Made by a program: the position numbers and the translations under genes
Origin: Mycolicibacterium goodii
Lineage (GTDB): Bacteria > Actinomycetota > Actinomycetes > Mycobacteriales > Mycobacteriaceae
Length of the DNA stretch: 64,000 nucleotides
Reading direction: 5' to 3'
Assembly: GCF_022370755.2 (NCBI RefSeq)
Contig: NZ_CP092364.2
Coordinates: forward strand, 6,200,001-6,264,000
Notes under the pieces: model-generated
The model's input: only the letters and a program-made list of their open reading frames with translations
Databases searched by the model: none
Told to the model about the DNA's origin: nothing
Shown here: in pieces, positions 56,134 through 64,000 of the stretch
Layout of the letters: every line of letters begins with the position of its first letter
Position numbering within the stretch: the stretch's first letter is position 1

Positions 56134-56816
56134 GTGGCCGCCTCGTTCTCGTCCGGCACGGGCAGTCGCGCGCGAACGTCGACCGCCGTCTCGACACGCG
56201 CCCGCCGGGCGCCGAGCTGACCGATCTCGGGCACGATCAGGCCCGGCGGTTCGTCACGGTGTTCCCGCGGCGGCCCGCGCTCGTCGCGCACTCGGTGGCG
56301 CGCCGGGCGGCGCAGACCGCGTCCGGCATCGCCGGTGAGATCGGCCTGACCCCGCAGGAGTTCGAAGGCGTCCACGAGGTGCAGGTGGGCGAGCTGGAAG
56401 ACCGCAACGACGACGCCGCGATCGCCCAGTTCGAGGCGATCTACCAGCGCTGGCATCAGGGCGAGCTCGACGTACCGATGCCCGGGGGCGAGTCCGCGGT
56501 CGACGTGCTCGACCGGTACGTGCCCGTCGTCGACCATCTGCGGATGAACTACCTCGCCGACGACGGGTTCGACAGCGACATCGTGCTGGTGAGCCACGGC
56601 GCGGCGATCAGGCTCGTCGCCGCCGTGCTCGCCGGTGTCGACGGCAGCTTCGCGCTCGAACACCACCTGGCCAACACCGAGTCGGTGATCCTCACACCCA
56701 CCGCCGACGGCCGGTGGAGCTGTGAGCGATGGGCGACGCACACACCGCCGTTCCACCCCGAACCGGAAGTCCAGCCGGTCACCGACGCGCTGACGTCGAA
56801 GGATCCGATGGGCTAG
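56130..56816 (+). CDS. gpm2: Histidine-phosphatase-family protein (Gpm2)
   Basis: A 228-residue phosphoglycerate-mutase-like protein. LVLVRHGQSRANVDRRLDTR holds the catalytic RHG, EVQVGELEDRNDDAAIAQFE the acidic residue and LVSHGAAIRLVAAVLAG the second His. Despite its name it is more probably a phosphatase than a glycolytic mutase; the substrate is unknown. The ATG overlaps the pheA stop (ATGA), so the two are coupled. Its TAG shares a CTAG with the stop of the convergent small gene. Confidence 0.92.
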   Translation: MSGRLVLVRHGQSRANVDRRLDTRPPGAELTDLGHDQARRFVTVFPRRPALVAHSVARRAAQTASGIAGEIGLTPQEFEGVHEVQVGELEDRNDDAAIAQFEAIYQRWHQGELDVPMPGGESAVDVLDRYVPVVDHLRMNYLADDGFDSDIVLVSHGAAIRLVAAVLAGVDGSFALEHHLANTESVILTPTADGRWSCERWATHTPPFHPEPEVQPVTDALTSKDPMG

Positions 56817-57001
56817 ATCGCGAGCGCGATGTCGTCCCCGCACACGCAGCCGACCGCCGCGCAGTCGATGCTGAAGGTGTGCGCTATCTCAGGGGTGGTG
56901 CAGCCGGCGTCTGTGCACTCGACGCGGTACCGGACATGGTGGATGAGGGTGCCGTGGCAGTGCTCCAGCCCGGCCACACACTCCCGGCACTGGATCGTCA
57001 T
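56813..57001 (-). CDS. Small cysteine/histidine-rich protein, 62 aa
   Basis: From the ATG at 57001 it begins MTIQCRECVAGLEHCHGTLI and ends CVCGDDIALAI, with eight Cys and several His in pairs, so it probably binds zinc. A longer start at ATG 57106 would overlap the stop of the upstream metallopeptidase gene (ATGA) and give 97 residues, but the added part is low-complexity. The coupled position behind the HExxH peptidase gene suggests a partner role. No known family name. Confidence 0.7.
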   Translation of the reverse strand: MTIQCRECVAGLEHCHGTLIHHVRYRVECTDAGCTTPEIAHTFSIDCAAVGCVCGDDIALAI

Positions 57002-57102
57002 GTCCCGTTCATAACACCGCGCGCCGACAAAACCGGGTTGCCGCGCGGGCGTTTCGGAGTCCGAATGGGTTCGATGGTCGTTGGTGGTCTTCGCGTGAGC
57101 GC

Positions 57103-57453
57103 TCATCCCCACCCCAACTCGTGGAGCCGCTGGTCGTCGATCCCGAAATGGTGGGCGATCTCGTGGATCACGGTGATCGCGACCTCGTCGACCACATCGT
57201 CCTCGGTCTCGCAGATGTCCAGCAGGGCATCGCGATAGATCGTGATGGTGTCGGGCAGTGAGCCCGCATACCAGGAATCCCGTTCGGTCAGCGCCACACC
57301 CTGATACAGCCCGAGGATCTCGGGCTCGTCGGAATTGCGGTCCTCGACGAGCACCACGACGTTGTCGATCGCCGCAGCCAGTTCGGGAGGTACCAGGTCG
57401 AGCGCGTCGGAGACCAGCTCCTCGAACCGTTGCGGGTGCATCCGCACGGCCAC
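57103..57453 (-). CDS. Metallopeptidase-family protein, Rv3836-like
   Basis: A 116-residue minimal zincin: ITVIHEIAHHFGIDDQRLHE carries HExxHxxGxxD near residue 96, and RFEELVSDALDLVPPELAAA with VVVLVEDRN and GLYQGVALTERDS are the typical family strands (DUF2248-like, one-domain zinc peptidases). It is cytosolic with no signal peptide. GTG 57453 and ATG 57441 are possible starts. It follows the septum-protein gene by three bases and precedes the Cys-rich gene, so all three form an operon. Confidence 0.9.
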   Translation of the reverse strand: MAVRMHPQRFEELVSDALDLVPPELAAAIDNVVVLVEDRNSDEPEILGLYQGVALTERDSWYAGSLPDTITIYRDALLDICETEDDVVDEVAITVIHEIAHHFGIDDQRLHELGWG

Positions 57454-57456
57454 GGG

Positions 57457-58905
57457 TCACGGACCCGGCGGCGGGGGCACCGGCGCACCGGGCGGCGGCG
57501 GAACGTCGACCGGACCGGGTGGTGCCGGTGCCGGTGGGGGCGGTACGGGCGCGGGTGCCGGTGCCGGTGCGGGCGGAACGCCCGGTGGCGGCGGCGGCGC
57601 GGGTGCCGCGGGCGGCGGCGGGTTGAACGTGTTCTGCTGCGTCGGAGCCGGCTCGGTCGAGGGAGTCTCGGTCGCCTGCGCGGGCATGTGCTGATCGCTC
57701 GACGACGATGACTCCGACGAGCCCGACGAGGAGGAGTCCGACGAACTCGACGATCCTGAGGACCCCGAGGACGAGGACGAACCCGACGAAGACGAATCGG
57801 AGCTCGAGGACCCGGACGACGTGTCCACCACATCCGGCATCGGGATGGGGTCGAGGTTGAGCCGCTCGGCCGGGATGTCAGGCGGCGCCACGGGCGGCTG
57901 CCCGTTGATCAGCAGCGACCCCTTGGCGCTGTTGACGAGAGTGGACCAGCCACCGTTGCCCAGTGTCGCGCCGATGCTGCACGACACCTGACGGCTGCCC
58001 GCCGACCAGCTCGGCAGCGAGATGGTGCTGTAGCTCAGCGCGAGCGTGGTGCTGCGCAACTGCACCGGGGCCAGGTAGGCGTCGGTCTGCTTGGTGCAGG
58101 CTTCCTTGATGAACTCGTCCTGGTCGTCCTCGGGTGGTAGGGCGCCGGGGAACTTCTCGGCCAGGTTGACCGCGCCGGTCACCTCCATGGCGTGCGGTGC
58201 CGCGCAGTCGACGGGGACATCGGTGGGCTGATTGGTGGCAGGGTCGATGCCGAGGCATGTGCCGGCCGGCCAGACCTTGGACTGGTCGATCTCGGCAACC
58301 TTGCCGCTGTACTCCAGCTGGGTGTCACCCGGTCCGAGCAGCTGCAGCCCGCACAGCATGCGGCGTTCACCCGACTGCTTCCACGCCTTCTCACCCGACC
58401 ACAACAGGCCGATGGTGAACTTGCCGTTCGGATCGAACTTGGGCCCCAGATAGGACTTCAGCGCGGGCGTGCACTGTTCCTGACTGATCTGCTTGATGCG
58501 GTCCACCGACGGCGGCGGGGCGCTCGGGCCGTACTCGCTGCCGGGGAACGTGCGCATGTCGATCGCCTCGGCCACCTCGAAGCGGTGGTTCTCGCCACAG
58601 TCGACGATGCGCGCCGCGTCGGGGTTGCGTCCCGGCCAGTTCAGGCAGTCGCCGGTCTTGACGTGGTTGAAGGTCTCGTTGCCGCGCGGGCCGAGCGCGA
58701 TGGCGCCTGCGCTGAGCGCGGTGTTCGCGCCCTCGCTTTGGGGCAGTGCGGTGATCAGGCCCGCGATGAGCAGACCGCCGAGAGCGGTCAACAGCAGCGC
58801 ACGCCGCGTCGACGCGGCGTGCAGGCTGAGCCAGAACCGCCCCTTGCGTTCGGGCTGATCGGGAAGCTGGTCTGGGTGCTCTGGTGCCTCCAACATCCGC
58901 TCCAT
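57457..58905 (-). CDS. Septum-formation-type membrane protein with Ser- and Pro-rich tail, Rv3835-like
   Basis: The protein is 482 residues from the ATG at 58905. One membrane helix (RRALLLTALGGLLIAGLITA, about residues 32-52) precedes two tandem extracytoplasmic repeats: GDCLNWPGRNPDAARIVDCG with HRFEVAEAID, and GTCLGIDPATNQPTDVPVDC with PHAMEVTGAVNL. This C...DC...PH pattern is the septum-formation domain. A linker of some 50 Ser residues mixed with Asp and Glu, then a Pro-rich tail, ends the protein. It resembles Rv3835. It may act at the division site. Confidence 0.87.
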   Translation of the reverse strand: MERMLEAPEHPDQLPDQPERKGRFWLSLHAASTRRALLLTALGGLLIAGLITALPQSEGANTALSAGAIALGPRGNETFNHVKTGDCLNWPGRNPDAARIVDCGENHRFEVAEAIDMRTFPGSEYGPSAPPPSVDRIKQISQEQCTPALKSYLGPKFDPNGKFTIGLLWSGEKAWKQSGERRMLCGLQLLGPGDTQLEYSGKVAEIDQSKVWPAGTCLGIDPATNQPTDVPVDCAAPHAMEVTGAVNLAEKFPGALPPEDDQDEFIKEACTKQTDAYLAPVQLRSTTLALSYSTISLPSWSAGSRQVSCSIGATLGNGGWSTLVNSAKGSLLINGQPPVAPPDIPAERLNLDPIPMPDVVDTSSGSSSSDSSSSGSSSSSGSSGSSSSSDSSSSGSSESSSSSDQHMPAQATETPSTEPAPTQQNTFNPPPPAAPAPPPPPGVPPAPAPAPAPVPPPPAPAPPGPVDVPPPPGAPVPPPPGP

Positions 58906-59048
58906 TGTGACAGGCGTGTCAGGGGCTGTGACAACTGATGCGGTTGTAACGTTACGAGGTTGTGCTTGCGCCGGGTCGGTAGCCGCCCAGGCGCCCGCCG
59001 GTCGCCACCTCGGGCCCACCTGGAATGTACGTACCGCCGCACCAAAAG

Positions 59049-59062
59049 TAGGGTTGCGCCCG
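59049..59062 (+). promoter_or_regulatory. serS -10 element and leaderless start
   Basis: TAGGGT (59049-59054) ends seven bases before the GTG at 59062, so transcription should begin on or next to the start codon. No ribosome binding site is present, in line with a leaderless message. Confidence 0.6.
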
Positions 59063-60315
59063 TGATCGACCTCAGGCTGCTGCGCGAGAATCCCGACATC
59101 GTCCGCGCGTCCCAACGCGCCCGCGGCGAGGACCCGGCGCTGGTGGACGCGCTGCTGGCCGCCGATGCGGCGCGCCGCTCGGCGGTGTCGGCCGCCGACA
59201 ACCTGCGGGCCGAGCAGAAGGCCGCCAGCAAGCTCGTCGGCAAGGCGTCCCCCGACGAACGCCCCGCCCTGCTGCAGAAGGCCAAGGATCTCGCCGAGCA
59301 GGTCAAGGGCGCCGAGGCCGCGCAGGCCGAGGCCGAGAAGGCGTTCACCGCGGCGCACATGGCCATCGCCAACGTGATCATCGAGGGCGTGCCCGCAGGC
59401 GGCGAGGACGACTTCGTCGTGCTGGAGACCGTGGGTGAGCCGCCGGCCATCGAGAACCCCAGGGACCACCTGGAACTCGGCGAGTCACTCGGCCTGATCG
59501 ACATGGAACGCGGCGCCAAGGTGTCGGGGTCGCGGTTCTACTTCCTGACCGGCCCGGGCGCCATGCTGCAGCTCGGCCTGTTGCAGCTCGCCGCGCAGGT
59601 GGCCGTGCGCAACGGGTTCACGCTCATGATCCCGCCCGTGCTGGTGCGCCCCGAGGTGATGAGCGGCACCGGCTTCCTCGGTGCGCATGCCGACGAGGTG
59701 TACCGGCTGGAGGCCGACGACATGTACCTCGTCGGGACCTCCGAGGTCCCGCTGGCCGGCTACCACGCCGACGAGATCCTCGATCTGTCCGACGGACCGC
59801 GCCGCTACGCGGGCTGGTCGTCGTGCTTCCGCCGCGAGGCGGGCAGCTACGGCAAGGACACCCGCGGCATCATCCGCGTGCATCAGTTCGACAAGGTCGA
59901 GGGCTTCATCTACTGCAAGCCCGAGGACGCCGAGGCCGAACACGAGCGGCTGCTGGGCTGGCAGCGCGAGATGCTGGCCGCCATCGAGGTGCCGTACCGC
60001 GTCATCGACGTCGCCGCGGGCGATCTCGGTTCGTCGGCCGCCCGCAAGTACGACTGCGAGGCGTGGGTGCCCACGCAGCAGACCTACCGGGAGCTCACGT
60101 CGACGTCGAACTGTACGACGTTCCAGGCGCGCCGGCTGGCCACCCGCTACCGCGACGAGAACGGCAAGCCGCAGATCGCCGCGACCCTCAACGGAACGCT
60201 CGCCACGACGCGTTGGCTCGTGGCGATCCTGGAGAACCACCAGCAACCAGACGGCAGCGTGCGTGTTCCCGCCGCCCTGGTTCCCTACGTCGGAACGGAA
60301 GTGCTCAAACCATGA
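59062..60315 (+). CDS. serS: Seryl-tRNA synthetase
   Basis: The 417-residue class II synthetase charges tRNA-Ser. An N-terminal coiled-coil arm (residues about 30-95, rich in Ala/Glu/Lys) clasps the tRNA. Motif 2 is [20 protein letters not shown] and motif 3 is [40 protein letters not shown] gives the serine site. The GTG start is preferred as [11 protein letters not shown] is the usual family N-terminus. It overlaps the next gene by four bases. Confidence 0.98.
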   Translation: MIDLRLLRENPDIVRASQRARGEDPALVDALLAADAARRSAVSAADNLRAEQKAASKLVGKASPDERPALLQKAKDLAEQVKGAEAAQAEAEKAFTAAHMAIANVIIEGVPAGGEDDFVVLETVGEPPAIENPRDHLELGESLGLIDMERGAKVSGSRFYFLTGPGAMLQLGLLQLAAQVAVRNGFTLMIPPVLVRPEVMSGTGFLGAHADEVYRLEADDMYLVGTSEVPLAGYHADEILDLSDGPRRYAGWSSCFRREAGSYGKDTRGIIRVHQFDKVEGFIYCKPEDAEAEHERLLGWQREMLAAIEVPYRVIDVAAGDLGSSAARKYDCEAWVPTQQTYRELTSTSNCTTFQARRLATRYRDENGKPQIAATLNGTLATTRWLVAILENHQQPDGSVRVPAALVPYVGTEVLKP

Positions 60316-61130
60316 TCGACATCGACCTCACCGAAGTACGCAACTGGTTCGGCTTCGGCGTCGCGGGCAACTTCGCCGGACACCTCGAACAGGCCGGGGA
60401 GGCAAGCGATTTCACCAAGGTGGTGACAGAGGGGTACGCGCCGAAGGGCATCTTCCCGTGGTACGCGCCCGGCCGTGACGACTTCCTCGGGCAGTTCCCG
60501 CTGTCCACCGACAGCATCAAACTGCCGGCGGACGACGAGGGCTTCGACGGGCCGCTCAACCTGCAGATCGAACCGGAGGTCGGGGTGGCGTGCCACGTGG
60601 TGTGGAACGGCGACACGGTGGTGCGGCTGGAGCCGTTCGCGCTCGGCGCGTTCAACGACTGCTCGATCCGCAGGCCGGGCGCACCGAAGATCAGCCACAA
60701 GAAGAACTGGGGACCGTCGTCGAAGGGCGTGGCGCCGAAGTTCTTCGACATCAGCGATCTGACGCCGGACGGCCCGACCGCGACCATGCGGCTGGTGTGC
60801 TACCTGCGGGAGGACGGCGGCCAGCAGCACGCGTACGGCGTCGACTCGCCGCTGGTGGGCTACTCGTATTACGGCGAGGTGCTGCTGGACTGGATCGTCG
60901 AGCGGCTGGCGAACCAGAAGGGGTCGGCCGACACGCCGCTGGAGGACGTGGGAGCGCTGATGGTGGCCAGCGGGCACCCGGAGAACGTGCTGATCGGCAT
61001 CGGCGCGACGCGGTACACGCCGCTGGGGGAGTCGACCTACCTGAAGCCCGGCGACGAGGCCATCGTGCGCGTCTACGACAGCGCCTCCAGCGAAGCCTCG
61101 GAACTGCGTCAGATCGTCACGACCGCCTGA
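60312..61130 (+). CDS. DUF5718-like conserved protein coupled to serS
   Basis: A 272-residue cytosolic protein with [20 protein letters not shown] at the start, [20 protein letters not shown], and [20 protein letters not shown] in the middle. The last segment contains KISHKKNWG, conserved in this family, and resembles the fumarylacetoacetate-hydrolase-like ligand loops, but function is not known. Its ATG overlaps the serS stop (ATGA), so it is made with serS. It is widespread in actinobacteria and Gram-negatives as an orphan. Confidence 0.75.
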   Translation: MIDIDLTEVRNWFGFGVAGNFAGHLEQAGEASDFTKVVTEGYAPKGIFPWYAPGRDDFLGQFPLSTDSIKLPADDEGFDGPLNLQIEPEVGVACHVVWNGDTVVRLEPFALGAFNDCSIRRPGAPKISHKKNWGPSSKGVAPKFFDISDLTPDGPTATMRLVCYLREDGGQQHAYGVDSPLVGYSYYGEVLLDWIVERLANQKGSADTPLEDVGALMVASGHPENVLIGIGATRYTPLGESTYLKPGDEAIVRVYDSASSEASELRQIVTTA

Positions 61131-61134
61131 CGCC

Positions 61135-61467
61135 TCACGGGTTCAGCAGTTCGTCGAGTCTCGCGGTGAACTCGTCGGGATCGGCGGGGGTGAACGCCGG
61201 GCGCCAGCGGGCGCCCGCGACGTCGAGGGTCACCAGCGTCGAGCGCAGCGGGCGGCCGATGTCGAGCGGCAGCCAGCGCCGCAGATCCGAACTGCCCCAG
61301 AGCCGGAACCTGTGCAGCAGGTCCAGCCCGGTGGCGGTGTAGCCGCGCACGTCGCGCAGCGGGATGACCTTCGACGTTCCCGACGGGAAGTGATAGCGGC
61401 GCAACGTGATCGCCTCGCGGTCCAGCTGGACGAGGCCGTCGTCGTAATACTGCCGCGGTGCGGTCAC
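61135..61467 (-). CDS. Small conserved protein (PH-like fold?), 110 aa
   Basis: The GTG at 61467 overlaps the stop of the MBL/Rieske gene (GTGA), so it is coupled to it. The sequence QYYDDGLVQLDREAITLRRY, then SKVIPLRDVRGYTATGLDLL and RLWGSSDLRRWLPLDIGRPL, looks like seven short strands with a C-terminal helix ARLDELLNP, as in bacterial PH-like domains. No membrane segment is seen. Function is unknown, but the coupling suggests a partner or sensor for the oxygenase-like protein. Confidence 0.7.
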   Translation of the reverse strand: MTAPRQYYDDGLVQLDREAITLRRYHFPSGTSKVIPLRDVRGYTATGLDLLHRFRLWGSSDLRRWLPLDIGRPLRSTLVTLDVAGARWRPAFTPADPDEFTARLDELLNP

Positions 61468-63020
61468 AGCTTCTGGCACCTCAGCTCGTGGCCCTTGGTG
61501 GTCAGGCACCTGCCGTTGTCCAGGTTCCACTGCCAGCCGTGCAGATTGCAGGTCAATGTGTTGCCCTCGACCACACCGAACTTGGACAGATCGGCCTTCA
61601 GGTGCGGGCAGCGCCGCTGGATCTGGAAGCCGTCCAGCGTGATCGACGACGAATCGTCGTGCGCCTCGGCGAACCAGCCGTCGGCGTAGGCGATCCGCTC
61701 GTCGGTGAGGCACTTGAAGAACGTGTACAGGTACTCGTTGTACCCGCCGACCCGCCACGCCTTGAACCGCGTCGACAGGAAGATGGTGTTGACCCAGTCC
61801 GGTTCGTTGTCACGGAGCACCGTACGCACCAGCTGGGCCGGGATCTCGAATCCGTAGCGGAACTTCTCGTCCGGGATCGGTTCGCGCACAACGCGTTTCG
61901 GGAAGTCCAGCACCACGGTCTCGTGGTGGTCGCGCCCCGTGAGCCGCAGTTCGACGGGGTACCCGATACCGTCACAGATCTGGTCGGTCTGCGTCATGAT
62001 CGGCTCGAACAGCCCGCGCAGGGGTTCCAGGAGCGGCTCGCCGGCCGACGGTGCCCAGCGGGCCTTCTCGGCGGCCAGCACCGGGGCCATCCGCTGCGCG
62101 TAGTCCTCGATGTACGCGGCCTTGCCCGTGGTGAAGATCGTCTCGGGATCGTCGACCGGATGCGTCAGCGAGTTGAGCGTCGAACCCGTGAAATCGGCTG
62201 TGCTGCCCGGGATCATCAACAGCCCGCCGTCGTGGCCGTGGATGCGCAGCTGCTCCAGGAACACCATCTGGTCGGGGAAGATGTTGGCCGGGTCGCCGTG
62301 GTCGTCGTTGAGGTCACGCAGCTCGTCGTCGAGGAAGCACGGCGGGCCGGCCGACGGCACCACCCATGTCGCACCGACCTGGGCGATGTACTGGCGGCAG
62401 CGGTCCATCTGACGCTGGCGCTTCTGGATGCCGAACGCCTCCTTGGCGCGCGCGGGCATGTCGTAGACCATCGGATACCAGATCGCGCCGGAGTACTGCA
62501 GCATGTGCACGTCCACCTGACCGAAATCGGCGTGCAGTACCTCCAGATCGACAGGGCGCGCGTCGTTCATGTTGAACGCGACCGTCTCGCCGTCGTCGAC
62601 CACCAGCCCGGAGTCACCGATCGGGCCGTCGGCGGGCGCGCGCAGCGCGATGATCATGATGTCGAGGTCACCCTTGGGCCCGCTGACGGTGTGCTTGACC
62701 GAGTCGGTGGTCTCGAAGAAGGCGTGGAAGCCGAGTTTCTCCAGTTCGCGGCGAAGATCGGGCACCGGATAGTCCGGCAGCAGCACCACCGCATCCTTGT
62801 TGACGTACCGGCGCAGATGCTCAGGGTCGAAGTGATCCTTGTGCAGGTGCGAGACGTAGAGATAGTCGACGTCGCCGAGGGTGTCCCAGTCGAGTTGGCT
62901 GTTGTCGGGGAACGGGAACCACGAGGCGAAGTAGGCGGGGTTGATCCAGGGGTCGCACAGAATGCTGCCGGCCCTGGACTCGATCAGAAAGCCGGCGTGC
63001 CCGACGCTGGTGACCTGCAC
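61464..63020 (-). CDS. Metallo-beta-lactamase-fold plus Rieske [2Fe-2S] protein, Rv3818-like
   Basis: The protein is 518 residues from the GTG at 63020. The N-terminal MBL domain has VGHAGFLIESRAGSILCDPW and LYVSHLHKDHFDPEHLRRYV (HxHxDH), with LQYSGAIWYPMVYD further on. The C-terminal Rieske domain has RRCPHLKADLSKFG and LTCNLHGWQWNL, the CxH...CxxH ligands. This domain order resembles CMP-Neu5Ac hydroxylase-type proteins and Rv3818. It probably uses iron to oxidise a small substrate. GTG overlap couples it to the 110-aa gene. Confidence 0.88.
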   Translation of the reverse strand: MQVTSVGHAGFLIESRAGSILCDPWINPAYFASWFPFPDNSQLDWDTLGDVDYLYVSHLHKDHFDPEHLRRYVNKDAVVLLPDYPVPDLRRELEKLGFHAFFETTDSVKHTVSGPKGDLDIMIIALRAPADGPIGDSGLVVDDGETVAFNMNDARPVDLEVLHADFGQVDVHMLQYSGAIWYPMVYDMPARAKEAFGIQKRQRQMDRCRQYIAQVGATWVVPSAGPPCFLDDELRDLNDDHGDPANIFPDQMVFLEQLRIHGHDGGLLMIPGSTADFTGSTLNSLTHPVDDPETIFTTGKAAYIEDYAQRMAPVLAAEKARWAPSAGEPLLEPLRGLFEPIMTQTDQICDGIGYPVELRLTGRDHHETVVLDFPKRVVREPIPDEKFRYGFEIPAQLVRTVLRDNEPDWVNTIFLSTRFKAWRVGGYNEYLYTFFKCLTDERIAYADGWFAEAHDDSSSITLDGFQIQRRCPHLKADLSKFGVVEGNTLTCNLHGWQWNLDNGRCLTTKGHELRCQKL

Positions 63021-63161
63021 AAACAGCCTTTCACTGGTGAAACAAGAGTGCGTGGCCAGCCTAGCTGGAATCGGGCGGAGGGCCGAAGTCCGGCAGGTCA
63101 GCCGCGTGTGGGCGGGCAACGCGGCTACGCCGCGCAAGGGGTGGGCATTACGCTTGCGGCT

Positions 63162-63953
63162 GTGGAACCGGTGTACGGGACTGTCATCCAACTGGCCCGC
63201 CTGGCCTGGCGGCTGCAAGGGCTCAAGTTCACGGTGACCGGAGTGGAGAACCTGCCCGTCACCGGTGGTGCGGTGGTGGCCATCAACCACACCAGCTACT
63301 TCGACTTCACCTTCGCCGGGCTGCCCGCCTACCGGCAGAAGCGCGGCCGCAAGGTGCGCTTCATGGCGAAGAAGGAAGTCTTCGACCACAAGATCACCGG
63401 TCCGATCATGCGCAGTCTGCGCCACATCGAGGTGGATCGCGACAGCGGTGCGGCCTCGTTCGAGCGGGCATGCGAGTACCTCAAGGCCGGTGAACTGGTC
63501 GGCGTGTACCCGGAGGCGACGATCAGCCGCAGCTTCGAGATCAAGGAGCTGAAATCCGGCGCCGCACGCATGGCGATCGAGGCGAACGTGCCGATCGTGC
63601 CGCACATCGTGTGGGGCGCCCAGCGGATCTGGACCAAGGGACATCCCAAGAACCTGTACCGGCCCAAGGTGCCGATCTTCGTGGCCGTCGGCGAGCCGAT
63701 CCAGCCGACGCTGCCCGCGCCGGAGCTCACCGCACTGCTGCACTCACGCATGCAGCACCTGCTCGAGCAGGTACAGGACTCCTACGGTCCGCATCCGGCC
63801 GGTGAGTTCTGGGTGCCGCACCGGCTCGGCGGCGGCGCGCCCTCGCTGGCCGAGGCCGGCCTGATGGACGCCGAGGAAGCGGCCGAGAAGGCGGCGCGGC
63901 GCGCGAAGCAGAGCGGCTCCGGACCTGCCGAACCCTCCGGGGCGCCGGGGTAG
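63162..63953 (+). CDS. 1-acyl-glycerol-3-phosphate acyltransferase (PlsC-like), Rv3816c-like
   Basis: The protein is 263 residues from a GTG at 63162. The catalytic HX4D is INHTSYFDFTFAGLP near residue 40; VGVYPEATISRSFEIKELKS supplies the PEGT-like motif (PEAT here). A hydrophobic N-terminal region would bind the membrane face. The C-terminal tail is Ala/Glu-rich. TACGCT ends seven bases before the GTG, so the message is leaderless. The next gene begins 6 bp after its stop, as Rv3815c follows Rv3816c. Confidence 0.9.
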   Translation: MEPVYGTVIQLARLAWRLQGLKFTVTGVENLPVTGGAVVAINHTSYFDFTFAGLPAYRQKRGRKVRFMAKKEVFDHKITGPIMRSLRHIEVDRDSGAASFERACEYLKAGELVGVYPEATISRSFEIKELKSGAARMAIEANVPIVPHIVWGAQRIWTKGHPKNLYRPKVPIFVAVGEPIQPTLPAPELTALLHSRMQHLLEQVQDSYGPHPAGEFWVPHRLGGGAPSLAEAGLMDAEEAAEKAARRAKQSGSGPAEPSGAPG

Positions 63954-63959
63954 CGGCGC

Positions 63960-64000
63960 ATGGAACCGGTTTTCCGCAGTTTGGAGATCGCCGCACGCCT
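63960..64000 (+). CDS. Start of a second acyltransferase gene (Rv3815c-like), cut by the window edge
   Basis: An ATG at 63960 opens MEPVFRSLEIAARL, running off the right edge. The position, 6 bp after the acyltransferase, and the MEPV- start (VEPV- in its neighbour) suggest a paralogous acyltransferase, as Rv3816c and Rv3815c are adjacent in M. tuberculosis. Too little is visible to be sure. Confidence 0.5.
   Translation, partial: MEPVFRSLEIAAR

Noticed and set aside
61458..63161. Long plus-strand frame joining to the acyltransferase gene
   Set aside because: The upstream part is antisense to the MBL/Rieske gene; only the part from 63162 shows acyltransferase motifs.

Overview
The window is high-GC actinobacterial DNA whose gene order and proteins point to a fast-growing mycobacterium, most likely Mycolicibacterium (Mycobacterium) smegmatis or a close relative. 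Two blocks match gene neighbourhoods known from M. tuberculosis. About 6.4-17.4 kb resembles the Rv0135c-Rv0143c block (TetR, CYP138, MsrA, SnoaL-like protein, epimerase, DUF427, AlkA-like glycosylase, ClC channel), with a Dps and an aquaporin in between. About 18.8-61 kb resembles Rv3859c back to Rv3834c (gltB, gltD, a PHP protein, ethR/ethA, rraA, hns, a DUF6474-type protein, espR, an Rv3847-like protein, sodA, glpQ1, bfrB, an Rv3839-like protein, pheA, gpm2, an Rv3836-like peptidase, an Rv3835-like septum protein, serS). The last 3 kb resembles Rv3818 and Rv3816c/Rv3815c. These assignments come from reading the proteins and recalling the families; no search was run.

Layout. 0-2 kb: a DUF427 fragment, a small exported protein, a papain-fold-like protein and a PPOX/F420 enzyme. 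2-6.4 kb: a GT4 glycosyltransferase, a methyltransferase and an alpha/alpha-barrel protein in one operon, facing a second methyltransferase and a TetR regulator; the same palindrome (YGGACA-n2-TGTCCR) lies at both promoters. 6.4-15 kb: the CYP138/KstR-box block, two tandem tiny exported proteins with duplicated terminators, DNA repair (AlkA-like) and Dps. 15-18.3 kb: aquaporin, ClC channel, thioesterase. 18.4-25 kb: glutamate synthase with a long leader and GlnR-like boxes. 25-34.7 kb: small and exported proteins, an F420 oxidoreductase, an aldehyde dehydrogenase, a SulP transporter with ArsR, and a PHP protein. 34.7-38.2 kb: the Y-family polymerase DinB3 with an SOS-like palindrome on its start codon, then ethR/ethA with a three-repeat operator. 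38.2-42.1 kb: RraA, the Lys/Ala/Pro-rich H-NS-like protein and a CopC/CopD/YcnI copper operon. 43-46.3 kb: a Pro-rich exported protein, an ImmA/IrrE-type peptidase with a seven-helix membrane protein, and EspR. 47-52 kb: oxidative-stress and iron genes (sodA, bfrB) and a cluster of DnaA-box-like 9-mers. 52-64 kb: a cell-wall LCP ligase, an IdeR-box gene, pheA/gpm2, serS, a metallo-beta-lactamase/Rieske protein and acyltransferases.

No tRNA, rRNA, insertion sequence, prophage or CRISPR array was seen. Many genes have a TAnnnT hexamer 6-7 bases before the start codon, the mark of leaderless mycobacterial transcripts. The most interesting unexplained items are the TetR-linked glycosyltransferase locus, the shared 21-bp-spaced direct repeats before three small exported proteins, the DnaA-box cluster, and the SOS-like site on dinB3.
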